Source: Sulfuritalea sp. (GTDB taxonomy: Bacteria; Pseudomonadota; Gammaproteobacteria; Burkholderiales; Rhodocyclaceae). From it: a stretch of 64,000 nucleotides of DNA. Positions 1-11,590 of the stretch are shown piece after piece. Within the stretch, counting starts at the first letter, position 1. Every line of letters begins with the position of its first letter. The stretch spans positions 42,926 through 106,925 of the forward strand of contig JAOTRV010000013.1 in NCBI GenBank assembly GCA_030247575.1, in the 5' to 3' direction. The notes beneath the pieces were generated by a model that worked only from the letters and a program-made list of their open reading frames with translations, was not told where the DNA came from and searched no databases. The translations under genes and the position numbers were made by a program.

Positions 1-1079
1 TGCAGGCCGAGCATCACCGGCAGGAGATGGAGGCGGCGCAGGCCTATCTGGAATCGGTGCTGGCGAACCTGTCGGCCGGCGTGCTGGCCTTCGACCTGCG
101 CTTTCGCCTGCGCGCGGCGAATCGTGGCGCGCAGGCGATCCTCGGCGATGATCTCTCCGGCTTCGAACAGACGCGCCTGCAGGACTGGCCGCGCCACGAA
201 GCGCTGGCCGGGGCGATTCTCGGCGGTTTCGCGCAACGCGGCGACGAATGGCAGGAACAGCTCGAAATCGCGCGCCCGGACGGCATGCCGCAGGCCTTGC
301 TGGTGCGCGGCACGGCACTGCCGGCAGCGGGCGGCGGCGGCTATGTGGTGGTGTTCGACGACATCACGCGGCTGATTGCCGCGCAGCGCTCCGCGGCCTG
401 GGGCGAAGTGGCGCAGCGCCTTGCGCACGAAATCAAGAATCCGCTGACGCCGATCCAGCTTTCCGCCGAGCGGCTGCAACTCAAGCTGGCCGACCAGCTG
501 ACGGGCGCCTCGCGGGAGTTGCTCGATCGTGCGACGCAGACCATCGTCAATCAGGTCGAGGCGATGAAGAACATGGTCAACGACTTCCGCGACTACGCGC
601 GCACGCCGCTGCCGGAACTGGCCGCCGTCGATCTGCAGGCCCTGCTCGGCGAAGTCCTCGGCCTCTATGAGAATTCGCAGGCCGTCATCGCCGCGGCGCC
701 AGCGCCGACTTCTGCGCCCCTGCCGCCGGTGCTGGCCGACGCCAACCAGTTGCGTCAGGTGCTGCACAACGTGCTGACCAACGCGCAGGATGCGCTTGCC
801 GAGACGGCGGACGCGCGCATCACGATCGCCGCGACGCAGGAAGGATCGCGCGCGCGGCTCACGGTGGCCGACAACGGCCCGGGATTTCCGGCGCAGATTC
901 TTTCCCGCGCCTTCGAGCCCTATGTCACCACCAAGTCGAGGGGCACCGGGCTGGGGCTGGCGATCGTGAAGAAAATAGTGGATGACCACGGCGGCGAGAT
1001 TCGCCTGGCGAACAATCATGGCGGTGAGGTCAGCATCTGGCTGCCGCTGGCAACGCCGGATGCGGCAAAGGGAGTTTAG
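1..1079 (+). CDS. ntrY: NtrY-like sensor histidine kinase, C-terminal part (5' end outside window)
   Basis: The frame is open from the left edge, so the N-terminal membrane and HAMP part lies outside the window. What remains is a PAS-like segment (through about residue 115 counted from the ATG at 27), a HisKA dimerisation helix with the phospho-accepting His in RLAHEIKNPL (about residue 134), and a HATPase domain with the N-box (VLTNAQDAL) and G-boxes (DNGPGF, GTGLGLAIVKKI). The kinase should autophosphorylate and pass phosphate to the response regulator that starts 5 bases downstream. The order NtrY-NtrX-TrkA-TrkH is common in betaproteobacteria. The NtrY assignment rests on context and the H-box; the input signal cannot be read from this fragment. 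Confidence 0.85.
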   Translation, partial: QAEHHRQEMEAAQAYLESVLANLSAGVLAFDLRFRLRAANRGAQAILGDDLSGFEQTRLQDWPRHEALAGAILGGFAQRGDEWQEQLEIARPDGMPQALLVRGTALPAAGGGGYVVVFDDITRLIAAQRSAAWGEVAQRLAHEIKNPLTPIQLSAERLQLKLADQLTGASRELLDRATQTIVNQVEAMKNMVNDFRDYARTPLPELAAVDLQALLGEVLGLYENSQAVIAAAPAPTSAPLPPVLADANQLRQVLHNVLTNAQDALAETADARITIAATQEGSRARLTVADNGPGFPAQILSRAFEPYVTTKSRGTGLGLAIVKKIVDDHGGEIRLANNHGGEVSIWLPLATPDAAKGV

Positions 1080-1083
1080 GGAA

Positions 1084-2319
1084 ATGCCGAAGATACTGGT
1101 GGTCGACGACGAAATCGGGATACGCGAGCTGCTCTCGGAAATTTTGCGCGACGAGGGTCACGACGTTCAGCTCGCGGAAAACGCCGCGGCGGCACGTTCG
1201 GCGCGCGAGGCGGGGCGGCCCGACATGGTGCTGCTCGACATCTGGATGCCCGATACCGATGGCATCACGCTGCTCAAGGAATGGGCGGGCAACGGCCAGC
1301 TCAACATGCCGGTGGTGATGATGTCGGGCCATGCCACGATCGACACGGCAGTGGAGGCGACGCGGATCGGCGCCCTGGATTTCCTGGAAAAGCCGATCGG
1401 CATGCAGAAGCTGCTGGCGGCGGTGAAGAAGGCGCTCGAGCGCAGCGCGCGTCACGTCGGCGGCGGCCTGTCGCTGGGCGCCTTCGCGCGCCCCGGCCCG
1501 CTGCGCGACCTCAAGCGGCGGCTGGACCAGGTGCTGGCCAAGAGCCCGCTGCTGGTGCTGCGCGCCGCGCCCGGCGGCATCGTCGAACTGGTGGCGCGCA
1601 CGGCGCAGGTCGCCGGCAAGCCGTGGGTCGATCTGGCCCACGATTCGAATCCCCTGAGCGTCGAAGTGCTGCAGCGCGTCGCCGGCGGCGTGCTCTGGTG
1701 CGAGGAGCTGGCCCGCCTGACGCGGCTGCAGCAGAAGAACCTGCTGTTCGCCGCCGAACGCCTCGACCGCTACAGCCTGCGCCTGGTGGCGGCGACCACG
1801 CACAGCAGCGCCGAGCTGGTCGCCTTGGGCTGGGAAGAGGCGGCGCTGGCGCGCCTGTTCGAAACCGGGCTCGGCGTGCCCAGCCTGGCCGAACTCAAGG
1901 ACGAAGTGCCGGACATCGCCGCGCATCTGCTGACACAGCTGATGGAAAGCGACGAGGTCCCGCTGCGGCGGTTTTCCAGCGCCGCGCTCAACGCCCTGCG
2001 CCAGCATGCCTGGGGCGGCGGCTATGCCGAGCTCAAGGGCGCGGTGAAGTCGCTGGCGCTGGCCAGCCTGGGCGAGGAAATCGGCGAAGACGAGGTGCTG
2101 CAGCTGCTGGCGCCGGCCGGAGAACCGGCGCTGGCGCCGACGGGCCTGGCGCCGGACGTGATCGACCTGCCCTTGCGCGAGGCGCGCGAAGCCTTCGAGC
2201 GCATGTACTTCGCCTACCACCTGGCCAAGGACGGCGGCAACATGACGCGTCTGGCGGAAAAGACCGGGCTGGAGCGCACGCATTTGTATCGCAAACTCAA
2301 GGATCTGGGGCTGCGCTGA
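1084..2319 (+). CDS. ntrX: NtrX-type response regulator with degenerate sigma54 (AAA+) domain
   Basis: A 411-residue protein with an intact receiver domain (acidic pair in VVDDE, phospho-acceptor Asp52 in LLDIWMP, Lys103 in LEKPI) and a Fis-type helix-turn-helix at the C terminus (NMTRLAEKTGLERTHLYRKL). The central region has the layout of a sigma54-activating AAA+ domain, but the Walker A loop reads APGGIVEL (about residues 162-169) without the GK[ST] signature, Walker B reads GGVLWCEEL, and no GAFTGA loop is visible. It should still be phosphorylated and bind DNA, but is unlikely to hydrolyse ATP or remodel sigma54 polymerase. The start at 1084 follows the kinase stop directly; its stop overlaps the trkA start (ATGA). 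Confidence 0.85.
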   Translation: MPKILVVDDEIGIRELLSEILRDEGHDVQLAENAAAARSAREAGRPDMVLLDIWMPDTDGITLLKEWAGNGQLNMPVVMMSGHATIDTAVEATRIGALDFLEKPIGMQKLLAAVKKALERSARHVGGGLSLGAFARPGPLRDLKRRLDQVLAKSPLLVLRAAPGGIVELVARTAQVAGKPWVDLAHDSNPLSVEVLQRVAGGVLWCEELARLTRLQQKNLLFAAERLDRYSLRLVAATTHSSAELVALGWEEAALARLFETGLGVPSLAELKDEVPDIAAHLLTQLMESDEVPLRRFSSAALNALRQHAWGGGYAELKGAVKSLALASLGEEIGEDEVLQLLAPAGEPALAPTGLAPDVIDLPLREAREAFERMYFAYHLAKDGGNMTRLAEKTGLERTHLYRKLKDLGLR

Positions 2320-3746
2320 TGAGAATCGTCATCCTCGGCGCCGGCCAGGTCGGCGCCTCCGTCGCCGAGGCGCTGGCCTCGGAAACCAACGACGTCACCA
2401 TCGTCGACCAGAACAGTTCCAGTCTCGCGCAACTGGCCGATCGCCTCGATGTGCGCACGGTGACCGGCAACGCGGCCCTGCCCTCGGTGCTGCGCAACGC
2501 CGGCATCGAGGATGCCGAAATGCTGGTGGCGGTGACGCAGTCGGACCAGACCAACCTGGTCGCCTGCAAGATCGCCCGCCACATGTTCAGCGTGCCGACG
2601 CGCATCGCACGCCTGCGCGGTGCGGATTTCCTTGCCGACGAAGCGCTGCTGGCCGACGACATGTTTGCCGTCAGCCACGCGATTTGTCCGGAACAGGAGA
2701 TCACCGATTACATTGCCCGCCTGGTGGCATTTCCCGAAGCGCTGCAGGTGCTGGAATTCGCCGACGGCAGGGCGACCCTGGTTTGCGTGCGCGCCTACGA
2801 AGGCGGCTTGCTGGTCGGCAAGCAGATCCAGTCGATGCGCGATCACCTGCCAGCGCAAGTCGATGCCCGCATCGTGGCGATTTTCCGCGAGCATCAGCCT
2901 GTCGACCCCACCGGCAGGACGGTGATCGAAGCCGGCGACGAGGTTTTTCTGCTCGCCGCCACCGAACATATCCGTCCGGTGCTGCGCGAGTTGCGGCGCA
3001 TGCAGCAGCCGGTCAAGCGGATCATGATCGCCGGCGGCGGCAACATCGGCGCCCGCATCGCCGGCGCGCTGGAGAAGCATCACGAGGTCAAGGTCATCGA
3101 ATGCGACGCACGTCGTGCCGAGACCATTGCCACGCGCTTCGAGGATGCCCTGGTGCTGTGCGGCGAGGCGACCGACGAGAACGTGCTGGCGCAGGAAAAC
3201 ATCGACGAGATGGACATGTTCCTCGCTCTGACCAACGACGACGAAGACAACATCATGGCGGCCTCGCTGGCCAAGCGGCTGGGCTGCAAGCGTGTGCTGG
3301 CGCTGATCAACCGCCGCGCCTACGCCGACATGGTGCAGGGCGGGCCGATCGACATCGGTCTCTCGCCGGCGCAGGTCTCGATCGGCTCGCTGCTGACCTT
3401 CGTGCGCCACGGCGACGTGGCGCGAGTGCATAGCCTGCGCCGCGGCGCGGCCGAGGCGCTGGAACTGATCGTGCATGGCGACCGCGACAGTTCGAAGGTG
3501 GTCGGCCGCCGCATTGAGGAACTTCCCGTGATCAAGGGCGCGCATATCGGCGCCATTCTGCGCAAGGGGCCGCCGAAGATGGCGCTGAAGGATGGCATCC
3601 CGGTGACGGTGTCGGGCGACGAGGTCATCATCCCGCATCACGACACGGTGATCGAGGCCGGCGATCATGTCGTGGTGTTCTGCACGCGCAAGGCGCAGAT
3701 ACCGCAGGTGGAAAAGCTGTTCCAGGTCGGCGTCAATTTCTTCTGA
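2319..3746 (+). CDS. trkA: Trk potassium uptake regulatory subunit TrkA
   Basis: Cytoplasmic NAD(H)-binding regulator that forms the ring beneath the TrkH channel. The 475 residues hold two RCK units, each with a Rossmann nucleotide-binding loop (GAGQVGAS at residue 7 and GGGNIGAR about residue 235) followed by a TrkA-C domain, which matches the double-RCK layout and length of the family. The ATG at 2319 overlaps the ntrX stop and opens directly with the Rossmann strand MRIVILGAGQVG; the longer upstream reading in this frame is antisense-like noise. It is translationally linked to ntrX and followed 10 bases later by trkH. Confidence 0.95.
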   Translation: MRIVILGAGQVGASVAEALASETNDVTIVDQNSSSLAQLADRLDVRTVTGNAALPSVLRNAGIEDAEMLVAVTQSDQTNLVACKIARHMFSVPTRIARLRGADFLADEALLADDMFAVSHAICPEQEITDYIARLVAFPEALQVLEFADGRATLVCVRAYEGGLLVGKQIQSMRDHLPAQVDARIVAIFREHQPVDPTGRTVIEAGDEVFLLAATEHIRPVLRELRRMQQPVKRIMIAGGGNIGARIAGALEKHHEVKVIECDARRAETIATRFEDALVLCGEATDENVLAQENIDEMDMFLALTNDDEDNIMAASLAKRLGCKRVLALINRRAYADMVQGGPIDIGLSPAQVSIGSLLTFVRHGDVARVHSLRRGAAEALELIVHGDRDSSKVVGRRIEELPVIKGAHIGAILRKGPPKMALKDGIPVTVSGDEVIIPHHDTVIEAGDHVVVFCTRKAQIPQVEKLFQVGVNFF

Positions 3747-3756
3747 GCGGCTGATC

Positions 3757-5211
3757 ATGGAACGCTACTACCCGGTGGTTCGCGTCTTCGGCGTGCTGCT
3801 GATGGGCTTTGCGCTCGCCATGCTGGTGCCGCTGGCGGTTTCCTGGTCGCTGCACGACGGCGCCGAATCGGCCTACGACGAAGCCTTCCTGCTTACTTTC
3901 GTCACCGGCGCGGCGCTGTGGTGGACGGCGCGTCACGAGAAGCGCGAACTCAAGGTGCGCGACGGCTTTCTCATGGTGGTCATGGTCTGGTCGCTGTTGC
4001 CGGTGTTTGCCGGGCTGCCGCTGATCCTGCATCTCGGCGTATCCTTCACCGACGCCTACTTCGAGGCGATGTCGGGGCTGACCACTACCGGCTCGACCGT
4101 GTTGTCGAATCTCGACACGCTGCCGCCATCGATCAATCTCTGGCGCGGCATGATGGTCTGGCTCGGCGGCATGGGCCTGATCGTGCTAGCCGTGGCCGTG
4201 CTGCCGCTGCTCGGCATCGGCGGCCGGCAGATGTTCAAGGCCGAGACGCCGGGGCCGATGAAGGACTCGCAGCTGACGCCGCGCATGGCGCAGACCGCCA
4301 AGGGGCTCTGGGCCGTCTATGCGGGTGTGACCGTGCTGTGCATTTTCAGCTTGCGCTGGGCCGGCATGAGCTGGTTCGACGCCGTGATGCATGCCTTCAC
4401 CACCATGGGGCTGGGCGGATTTTCCAGTCACGATGCGAGTTTCGGCCACTGGAATTCGCCGCTCATCGAGGCCATCGTCATCATCTTCATGCTGGCTGCC
4501 GGCATGAACTTCGCGACCATGTTTCTGGCCCTGCACGGCCGCTCCATCCAGCCCTACCTGCGCGACCCGGAGGCGCGCTGGTTTCTCGGCGTGACGCTGG
4601 CCAGCGTGCTCGGCATCGCGATTTACCTGTGGGCAAAGGGCACCTATCCGGAGTTCCTGACCGCCCTGCGCCACGCGGCCTTCAACGTGGTGTCGATCGC
4701 CACCACCACGGGCTATGCCAGCGTGGACTACAACCTGTGGCCGTTCTTTGCTCCATTGTGGATGCTGTTCCTGTGCAGCTTCGCCACCAGCGCCGGCTCG
4801 ACCGGCGGCGGCATCAAGATGATCCGCGCCATCATCCTCTACAAGCAGGTGTATCGCGAGCTGATGCGCGCGATGCACCCGAGCGTGGTCTGGCCCGTGC
4901 GCGTCGGCGGCGATCCGGTGCCGCAGAACATCCTGTTCGCGGTGCTGGCGTTCGGCTTTGTCTACATGGTCAGCATCGTCTCGATGACCCTCGTCATGTC
5001 CCTCTCCGGCCTCGAAATCGTTACCGCGTTCTCCGCCGTGGTCGCCAGCATCAACAACACCGGGCCGGGGCTGAACCAGGTCGGTCCGGCAACCACCTAT
5101 GAAATCCTCACCGATTTCCAGACCTGGGTATGCACCTTCGCCATGTTGCTCGGCCGCCTGGAGATATTCACCCTGCTGGTGGTGCTGACGCCGGCCTTCT
5201 GGCGGCGCTAG
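3757..5211 (+). CDS. trkH: Trk potassium transporter membrane subunit TrkH
   Basis: A 484-residue polytopic inner-membrane protein of the TrkH/KtrB superfamily that conducts potassium into the cell with TrkA. Four pore-loop repeats are recognisable, with filter-like segments such as TTTGSTVL, TTMGLGGFS, TTTGYAS and NNTGPGLN. The start is taken at MERYYPVVRVFG, 10 bases after trkA, where hydrophobic segments begin. The neighbouring NtrYX pair in the same transcription unit suggests co-expression, although a regulatory link is only inferred. Confidence 0.95.
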   Translation: MERYYPVVRVFGVLLMGFALAMLVPLAVSWSLHDGAESAYDEAFLLTFVTGAALWWTARHEKRELKVRDGFLMVVMVWSLLPVFAGLPLILHLGVSFTDAYFEAMSGLTTTGSTVLSNLDTLPPSINLWRGMMVWLGGMGLIVLAVAVLPLLGIGGRQMFKAETPGPMKDSQLTPRMAQTAKGLWAVYAGVTVLCIFSLRWAGMSWFDAVMHAFTTMGLGGFSSHDASFGHWNSPLIEAIVIIFMLAAGMNFATMFLALHGRSIQPYLRDPEARWFLGVTLASVLGIAIYLWAKGTYPEFLTALRHAAFNVVSIATTTGYASVDYNLWPFFAPLWMLFLCSFATSAGSTGGGIKMIRAIILYKQVYRELMRAMHPSVVWPVRVGGDPVPQNILFAVLAFGFVYMVSIVSMTLVMSLSGLEIVTAFSAVVASINNTGPGLNQVGPATTYEILTDFQTWVCTFAMLLGRLEIFTLLVVLTPAFWRR

Positions 5212-5323
5212 GCGCCGAATGCCAGGCCCCGGTGCTGGGCGTGAGCGCACCCGGCGTGGCGGCGATTTCGCGTAGCGGGCAGGCAATGCGATAATTCGCC
5301 TTTGCCTCGCTGGATCGCATCTC

Positions 5324-6427
5324 ATGCCACACTCGACCCGCCCCAAGAACGATACTTTTTTGCGCGCGCTGCGGCGCGAACCCGTCGAGTACACGCCGGT
5401 ATGGCTGATGCGCCAGGCGGGCCGCTATCTGCCCGAGTACAACGAGACGCGCCGCCGCGCCGGCAGCTTCCTCAACCTGTGCAAGAACCCGCAGCTCGCC
5501 TGCGAAGTGACGCTGCAGCCGCTCTCGCGTTTCGAGCTCGATGCCGCCATCCTGTTTTCCGACATCCTGACCGTGCCCGACGCGATGGGTCTCGGCCTGT
5601 ATTTCGCCGAAGGCGAGGGGCCGAAGTTCGAACGTCCCCTGCGCGAGGAATGGGCGATCCGCGACCTGACCGCCCCCGATCCCAATGTGCACCTGCGCTA
5701 CGTGATGGATGCGGTGGTCGAGATCCGCCGTGCGCTGGCCGGCTCGGTACCGCTGATCGGTTTTTCCGGCAGTCCGTGGACCCTCGCCTGCTACATGGTC
5801 GAAGGCGGCTCCGGTTCGGCGACGGATTACCGCACGGTCAAGACCATGCTCTACGACCGCCCCGATCTCCTGCACCACATCCTCGCCGTCACGGCGAAGG
5901 CGGTGACCGATTACCTCAATGCCCAGATCGAGTCCGGCGCGCAGGCGGTGATGATTTTCGATTCCTGGGGCGGCGCCTTGTCGCATGCGGCCTACCGCGA
6001 GTTCTCGCTGGAGTACATGCAGCGCATCATGAACGGCCTCAAGCGCAGCCACGACGGCGAGCGTGTTCCCTGCATCGTGTTCACCAAGGGTGGCGGGCAG
6101 TGGCTGGAGGCGATCGCCGACATCGGCTGCGATGCGGTCGGCCTCGACTGGACCACCGATCTGGGCGAAGCGCGGCGACGCGTCGGCGCCCGTGTTGCAT
6201 TGCAAGGCAATCTCGACCCGATGGCCTTGTTCGCGTCGCCGGACAAGATCGCGGCGGAAGCGCGGCGTGTGCTCGACAGCTTCGGCGTTGACGCCGGCGG
6301 AAATAATTCCGGCGGCCATGTCTTCAATCTCGGACATGGAATCAATCAATTCACCCCGCCCGAGAACGTGAAAATTCTGGTTGACACCGTGCACAGCCAC
6401 AGCCGGCGCGGGTCCGCGCGAGGCTGA
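5324..6427 (+). CDS. hemE: Uroporphyrinogen III decarboxylase
   Basis: Cytosolic enzyme that removes the four acetate carboxyls of uroporphyrinogen III to give coproporphyrinogen III in haem biosynthesis. The 367-residue protein shows the family signatures [13 protein letters not shown] near residue 27, the [10 protein letters not shown] segment and the C-terminal [10 protein letters not shown] motif, and has normal length. The ATG at 5324 gives the usual short N-terminus before FLRALRREP. Near the C terminus the residues [11 protein letters not shown] resemble the translated form of the dispersed repeat described elsewhere, but the DNA match is weak there. Confidence 0.97.
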   Translation: MPHSTRPKNDTFLRALRREPVEYTPVWLMRQAGRYLPEYNETRRRAGSFLNLCKNPQLACEVTLQPLSRFELDAAILFSDILTVPDAMGLGLYFAEGEGPKFERPLREEWAIRDLTAPDPNVHLRYVMDAVVEIRRALAGSVPLIGFSGSPWTLACYMVEGGSGSATDYRTVKTMLYDRPDLLHHILAVTAKAVTDYLNAQIESGAQAVMIFDSWGGALSHAAYREFSLEYMQRIMNGLKRSHDGERVPCIVFTKGGGQWLEAIADIGCDAVGLDWTTDLGEARRRVGARVALQGNLDPMALFASPDKIAAEARRVLDSFGVDAGGNNSGGHVFNLGHGINQFTPPENVKILVDTVHSHSRRGSARG

Positions 6428-6532
6428 TTTGGCGGCGGCCAACGGGGGTGCGGTTCGGGCCGCCTGCTCCCGTGAAAAAGGCCGTCTGGCAAGGCTTGCA
6501 GAGGGGGCGGAAAAATGCCTCCCGCCGTTGAC

Positions 6533-6731
6533 TTATGCACAGAAATGGGTCATTCAAGGAAAGCCCGGCCATTTGCTCGGGCCTTTTCGTTTCAAGTTCG
6601 CAACCTGTTGTTTTTGAACGATATTATGTTGTTCAAATATTGCGCAGAGGTGACAATCGCCTTGCCGGACGGTCACTTAGGCAATTCCCCCGTCGCTTAC
6701 TCACAAAGTTATCCACAGAATTTGTGGGTAA
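6533..6731. promoter_or_regulatory. DnaA-box-like cluster and AT-rich region upstream of priA
   Basis: The 386-base gap between hemE and priA holds two full matches to the TTWTNCACA DnaA box (TTATGCACA at 6533-6541 and TTATCCACA at 6709-6717) and two near matches (TTACTCACA at 6697-6705, and TTACCCACA on the minus strand at 6723-6731). Between them lies an AT-rich stretch with an inverted repeat TTGAAC/GTTCAA around 6614-6636. The stretch could contain the priA promoter; I could not place -35 and -10 boxes with confidence. Function as DnaA sites is an inference. Confidence 0.45.
6561..6587 (+). terminator. Rho-independent terminator downstream of hemE
   Basis: A GCCCG/CGGGC stem with an adjacent A-run on the left and CTTTTC on the right forms a short terminator about 135 bases after the hemE stop. 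It probably ends the hemE transcript before the AT-rich priA upstream region. Confidence 0.6.
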
Positions 6732-6813
6732 GCAATTTTGTCTTTTAAAGCAAGGAGTTGAGGGTTTATGCCAAGACTTTGTCGAGCATTGGCCGGCAAG
6801 CATCTGACCTGAC

Positions 6814-8825
<2,012 letters not shown>

Positions 8826-8829
<4 letters not shown>

Positions 8830-10010
8830 AGCCGCCTGAGGAACCAGAACCAGCTCGCGGCCTGCAGCACCAGCAGGCCGCCGAAGCTCATCTGGTAGGC
8901 ATCGCGCGCGGTATGGCCGGCGGCCTGCAAGGCATCCACGGCGCCGCCGAAGCCCCACTGGATGACGAAGGCGCCGATGAATACCATCAGGTTCAGCGCG
9001 GTGTTGACCCGTCCCGCCAGCGCGGGGTTGTAGTGGCCCTGCAGCAGCGCATAGGCCAGATTGCCGACCGAGAAGACCATGCCGAAGAGGAACCACAGGG
9101 CTTCGCCCGGCCCGGTGCCCAGCACGATCAGCAAGGTGGCGAGCAGCCCGACGCCCATGCCGGCCTTCAGCAGCAGCAGCGGGCCGAGCCCGCGCGCGGC
9201 GAGCGGCGTCACGCCGAAGGCGATGCCGAGAAAGCCGATCAGCATGCCGCTGCCCATCAGCAGCAGATGGTGGGCAGCCGCCTCGCGCGGCAGGCCGGAG
9301 AAGTTCATCAGCCAGGGCACGGCCCACAGGCCCTGCAAGGCCAGAAAGCCGCCGATGATCAGCGTCGATTGCGGCGCATAGCGCCAGAAGGCGCGGCTGG
9401 CGAGTACTTCGCCGAGGCCGGCGAGCTGGCTGCGCAGCGATTCCTGCCGGCCGGCCGCGGTCTTTTCCGGGGTGCTGAAGATGCCGGCCGCGGCGGCGAG
9501 ACCGGCCACGGCCAGCGCGACGAACACGGCGCGCCAGCCGAATTGCGGAATCGCCCAGGACAGCGGGGTCGATGCCGTCAGCGCGCCGAGGCCGCCGGCG
9601 GCCATGATGGCGGCATTGAGCGAGGCTTGCCGCTCGGAGCCGAACCACTGGCTGAAGGCCTTGAAGGACGCCATCAGGCAGGACGAGACGCCGAGCCCGA
9701 TCAGCGCCCGCGCGACCGCCAGTTCGGTCAGCGAATTGCCGACGGCGAACAGCGCGCAGCCGGCGGCGGCGATCAGCAGCAGGAAGGCTTCGACGCGGCG
9801 CGGGCCGTAGCGGTCCAGCGCCAGTCCGAGAGGCAGCTGCACGGCGCCGAAGGCGAGCAGGTAGGCGCTGGTCAGCAGACCGAGGTCGGCGGCCGAGACG
9901 GCCAGCTCGCGCGTCAGCTCGGGCGCGATGACGGCATTGACGTTGCGCAGGAAGTAGGAGAAGTAATAGCCCGCGGCAAAGGGCAGAAACACGCGCAACC
10001 ACAAGTTCAT
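8826..10010 (-). CDS. Major facilitator superfamily transporter
   Basis: A 394-residue integral membrane protein with about twelve hydrophobic segments and an MFS loop signature between helices 2 and 3 (LALDRYGPRRVE). Such proteins move small solutes by proton coupling. The substrate cannot be read from the sequence. It ends head-to-head over the last bases of priA and begins 4 bases inside the stop of the upstream MOSC gene, so it is probably co-transcribed with the MOSC and ROK genes on the minus strand. Confidence 0.85.
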
Positions 10011-10690
10011 TCACTGCTCCCGTTGTTGCGCAGCCACTCGGCGCGCTGCATGAGTTTTCCCGTCCATTGCGGGTCGAGTCCGCTGGCATGGGCCAGCCGG
10101 AGCAGGGCCTCGATCGACGGCCGCGGCGCGTGGGTCACGCGCCAGAATTCGGCCAGCGTCACGGCGTCGGCCGGACGCTCGACATGCTCCAGCGGCTCGC
10201 CCGCGGCGATCGCGCCCGTTTCGAGCACCCGGCAGTACCAGCCGGCAAGGCCGTGCCCGGCAATGAAGGCGGCGACGCCCTCGCAGGCGGTGCGCGCGTC
10301 GATCTTCCAGCACGGCGTGCGCGGCTGCGAAACCTGGATGCGCGCGCTGCCGATGCGGAACACGTCGCCGATGCATACATCATTCTCGGTCAGGCCGCGC
10401 GTGGAAATGTTCTCGCCGAGGCCGCCGGGCGCCAGATGCAGCGCCTCGGGAAACGCCGCCGCCAGGCGCGCGTAGTGCTCGGCCGGGTAGTGATGCAGCG
10501 CCTTGTGCACGCCGCCATGCGCCTGGCGATTGGCCTGGGTGTCGTCGACGAGGCCTTCCGCGCCCAGCGCGCAGCGGCCGTTCACCGGCCCCTTGACGAT
10601 GGCGCTGCTGCGGCTGTCGCCGGCCAGCACGGCGACCCGGCCGGCGAACAGTCCGTCGATCGCGATGGGCGCGTTCAGGGCCATAGCCAT
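10007..10690 (-). CDS. MOSC domain protein (YiiM-like)
   Basis: A 227-residue protein with MOSC-domain features: the N-terminal KGPVNGRCALGAEGLVDD strand region, the HGGVHKALHHYP segment, GENISTRGL, and a conserved Cys in SQPRTPCWKID (expected to hold the molybdenum cofactor sulfur). It resembles YiiM-type proteins, which reduce N-hydroxylated compounds using molybdenum cofactor. Two starts are possible (10690 or 10684). The 5' end overlaps the end of the ROK kinase gene, consistent with a minus-strand operon ROK-MOSC-MFS. Confidence 0.85.
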   Translation of the reverse strand: MAMALNAPIAIDGLFAGRVAVLAGDSRSSAIVKGPVNGRCALGAEGLVDDTQANRQAHGGVHKALHHYPAEHYARLAAAFPEALHLAPGGLGENISTRGLTENDVCIGDVFRIGSARIQVSQPRTPCWKIDARTACEGVAAFIAGHGLAGWYCRVLETGAIAAGEPLEHVERPADAVTLAEFWRVTHAPRPSIEALLRLAHASGLDPQWTGKLMQRAEWLRNNGSSE

Positions 10691-11574
10691 GCGGCGCCGC
10701 GTACGCCGGAGGAATCGCCGTGCCTGTGCTTGAGCAGGCGCGTGGCGACCTGGTCGGAGAACACCTGGCCGCCCCACAGGCGCGGCACGTTTTCGTAGAG
10801 GCGATCCATGTTCGAAACGCCGCCGCCGAGCACGATGACATCGGGGTCGAGGATGTTGATCACCTGCGCCAGCGCGCGCGCCAGACGCGCCTCGTAACGC
10901 TGCAGCGTGGCCTCGCAATCCGCATCGCCGGCGGCGCGATTTGCGATATCCGCCGCTGAACAGTCGGCGCCGGCGAGTTCGCCCGTGGCGCGGCGATGAT
11001 CGCGGGCCAGGCCCGGACCGGAGAGATAGAGTTCGACACAGCCCTTGCGCCCGCAATAGCAGACCTCCTTGTGGTGCTCATTGGGCATCGGGTTGTGGCC
11101 CCATTCGCCGGCGATGGCATTGGCGCCGGTCAGCACCTTGCCGTCGATGACGATGCCGCCGCCGACGCCCGTGCCGAGGATCGCGCCGAACACCGCCCGC
11201 GCGCCGGCACCGGCGCCGTCGATCGCTTCGGACAGCGCAAAGCAGTTGGCGTCATTGGCGATGCGAACTTCGCGCTGCAGCAGTTGCTGCAGGTCGCGCT
11301 TGAGCGGCTGCCCGATCAGGCAGGTCGAGTTGGCATTCTTGATCAGGCCGGTGGCGAGCGATTCCGCGCCCGGAATGCCCACGCCCACGCTCGCCGCCGT
11401 GGCGTCGGCGTCTACTCTTCGCTCTGCCGCTGCCACCAGGCCGACCACCGCCTGCAGCGTCGCGCGGTAATCGCCCTGCGGCGTCGCCACGCGTTCGCGC
11501 AGCAACGTCGCGCCATCGTCGCCCAGCGCAATGATTTCGATCTTGCTGCCGCCGAGGTCGACGCCCAGCCGCAT
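10675..11574 (-). CDS. ROK-family sugar kinase (fructokinase/N-acetylhexosamine kinase-like)
   Basis: A 299-residue ROK kinase. It has the phosphate-binding loop DLGGSKIEII at the N terminus, GTGVGGGIVIDG, the GEWGHNPMP segment with the catalytic-site His, and the zinc-binding CYCGRKGCVE motif characteristic of ROK. It should phosphorylate a hexose such as fructose, glucose or N-acetylglucosamine; the exact substrate is not fixed by these motifs. Around residues 54-60 the sequence RVDADAT is encoded by a copy of the dispersed repeat, in a loop between conserved strands. Confidence 0.9.
   Translation of the reverse strand: MRLGVDLGGSKIEIIALGDDGATLLRERVATPQGDYRATLQAVVGLVAAAERRVDADATAASVGVGIPGAESLATGLIKNANSTCLIGQPLKRDLQQLLQREVRIANDANCFALSEAIDGAGAGARAVFGAILGTGVGGGIVIDGKVLTGANAIAGEWGHNPMPNEHHKEVCYCGRKGCVELYLSGPGLARDHRRATGELAGADCSAADIANRAAGDADCEATLQRYEARLARALAQVINILDPDVIVLGGGVSNMDRLYENVPRLWGGQVFSDQVATRLLKHRHGDSSGVRGAAWLWP
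11396..11418 (+). repeat. Dispersed bipartite repeat, copy 2 (in ROK kinase gene)
   Basis: Exact GCCGT-N7-GCGTCTACT match, antisense to the gene, so the kinase reads it as Arg-Val-Asp-Ala-Asp-Ala-Thr in a surface loop region. Confidence 0.75.
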
Positions 11575-11590
11575 CAGGAAACGCCTGCCG

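Noticed and set aside
6280-6302. Repeat-like sequence in hemE encoding GVDAGG
   Set aside because: Matches only part of the repeat and lacks the GCCGT block.
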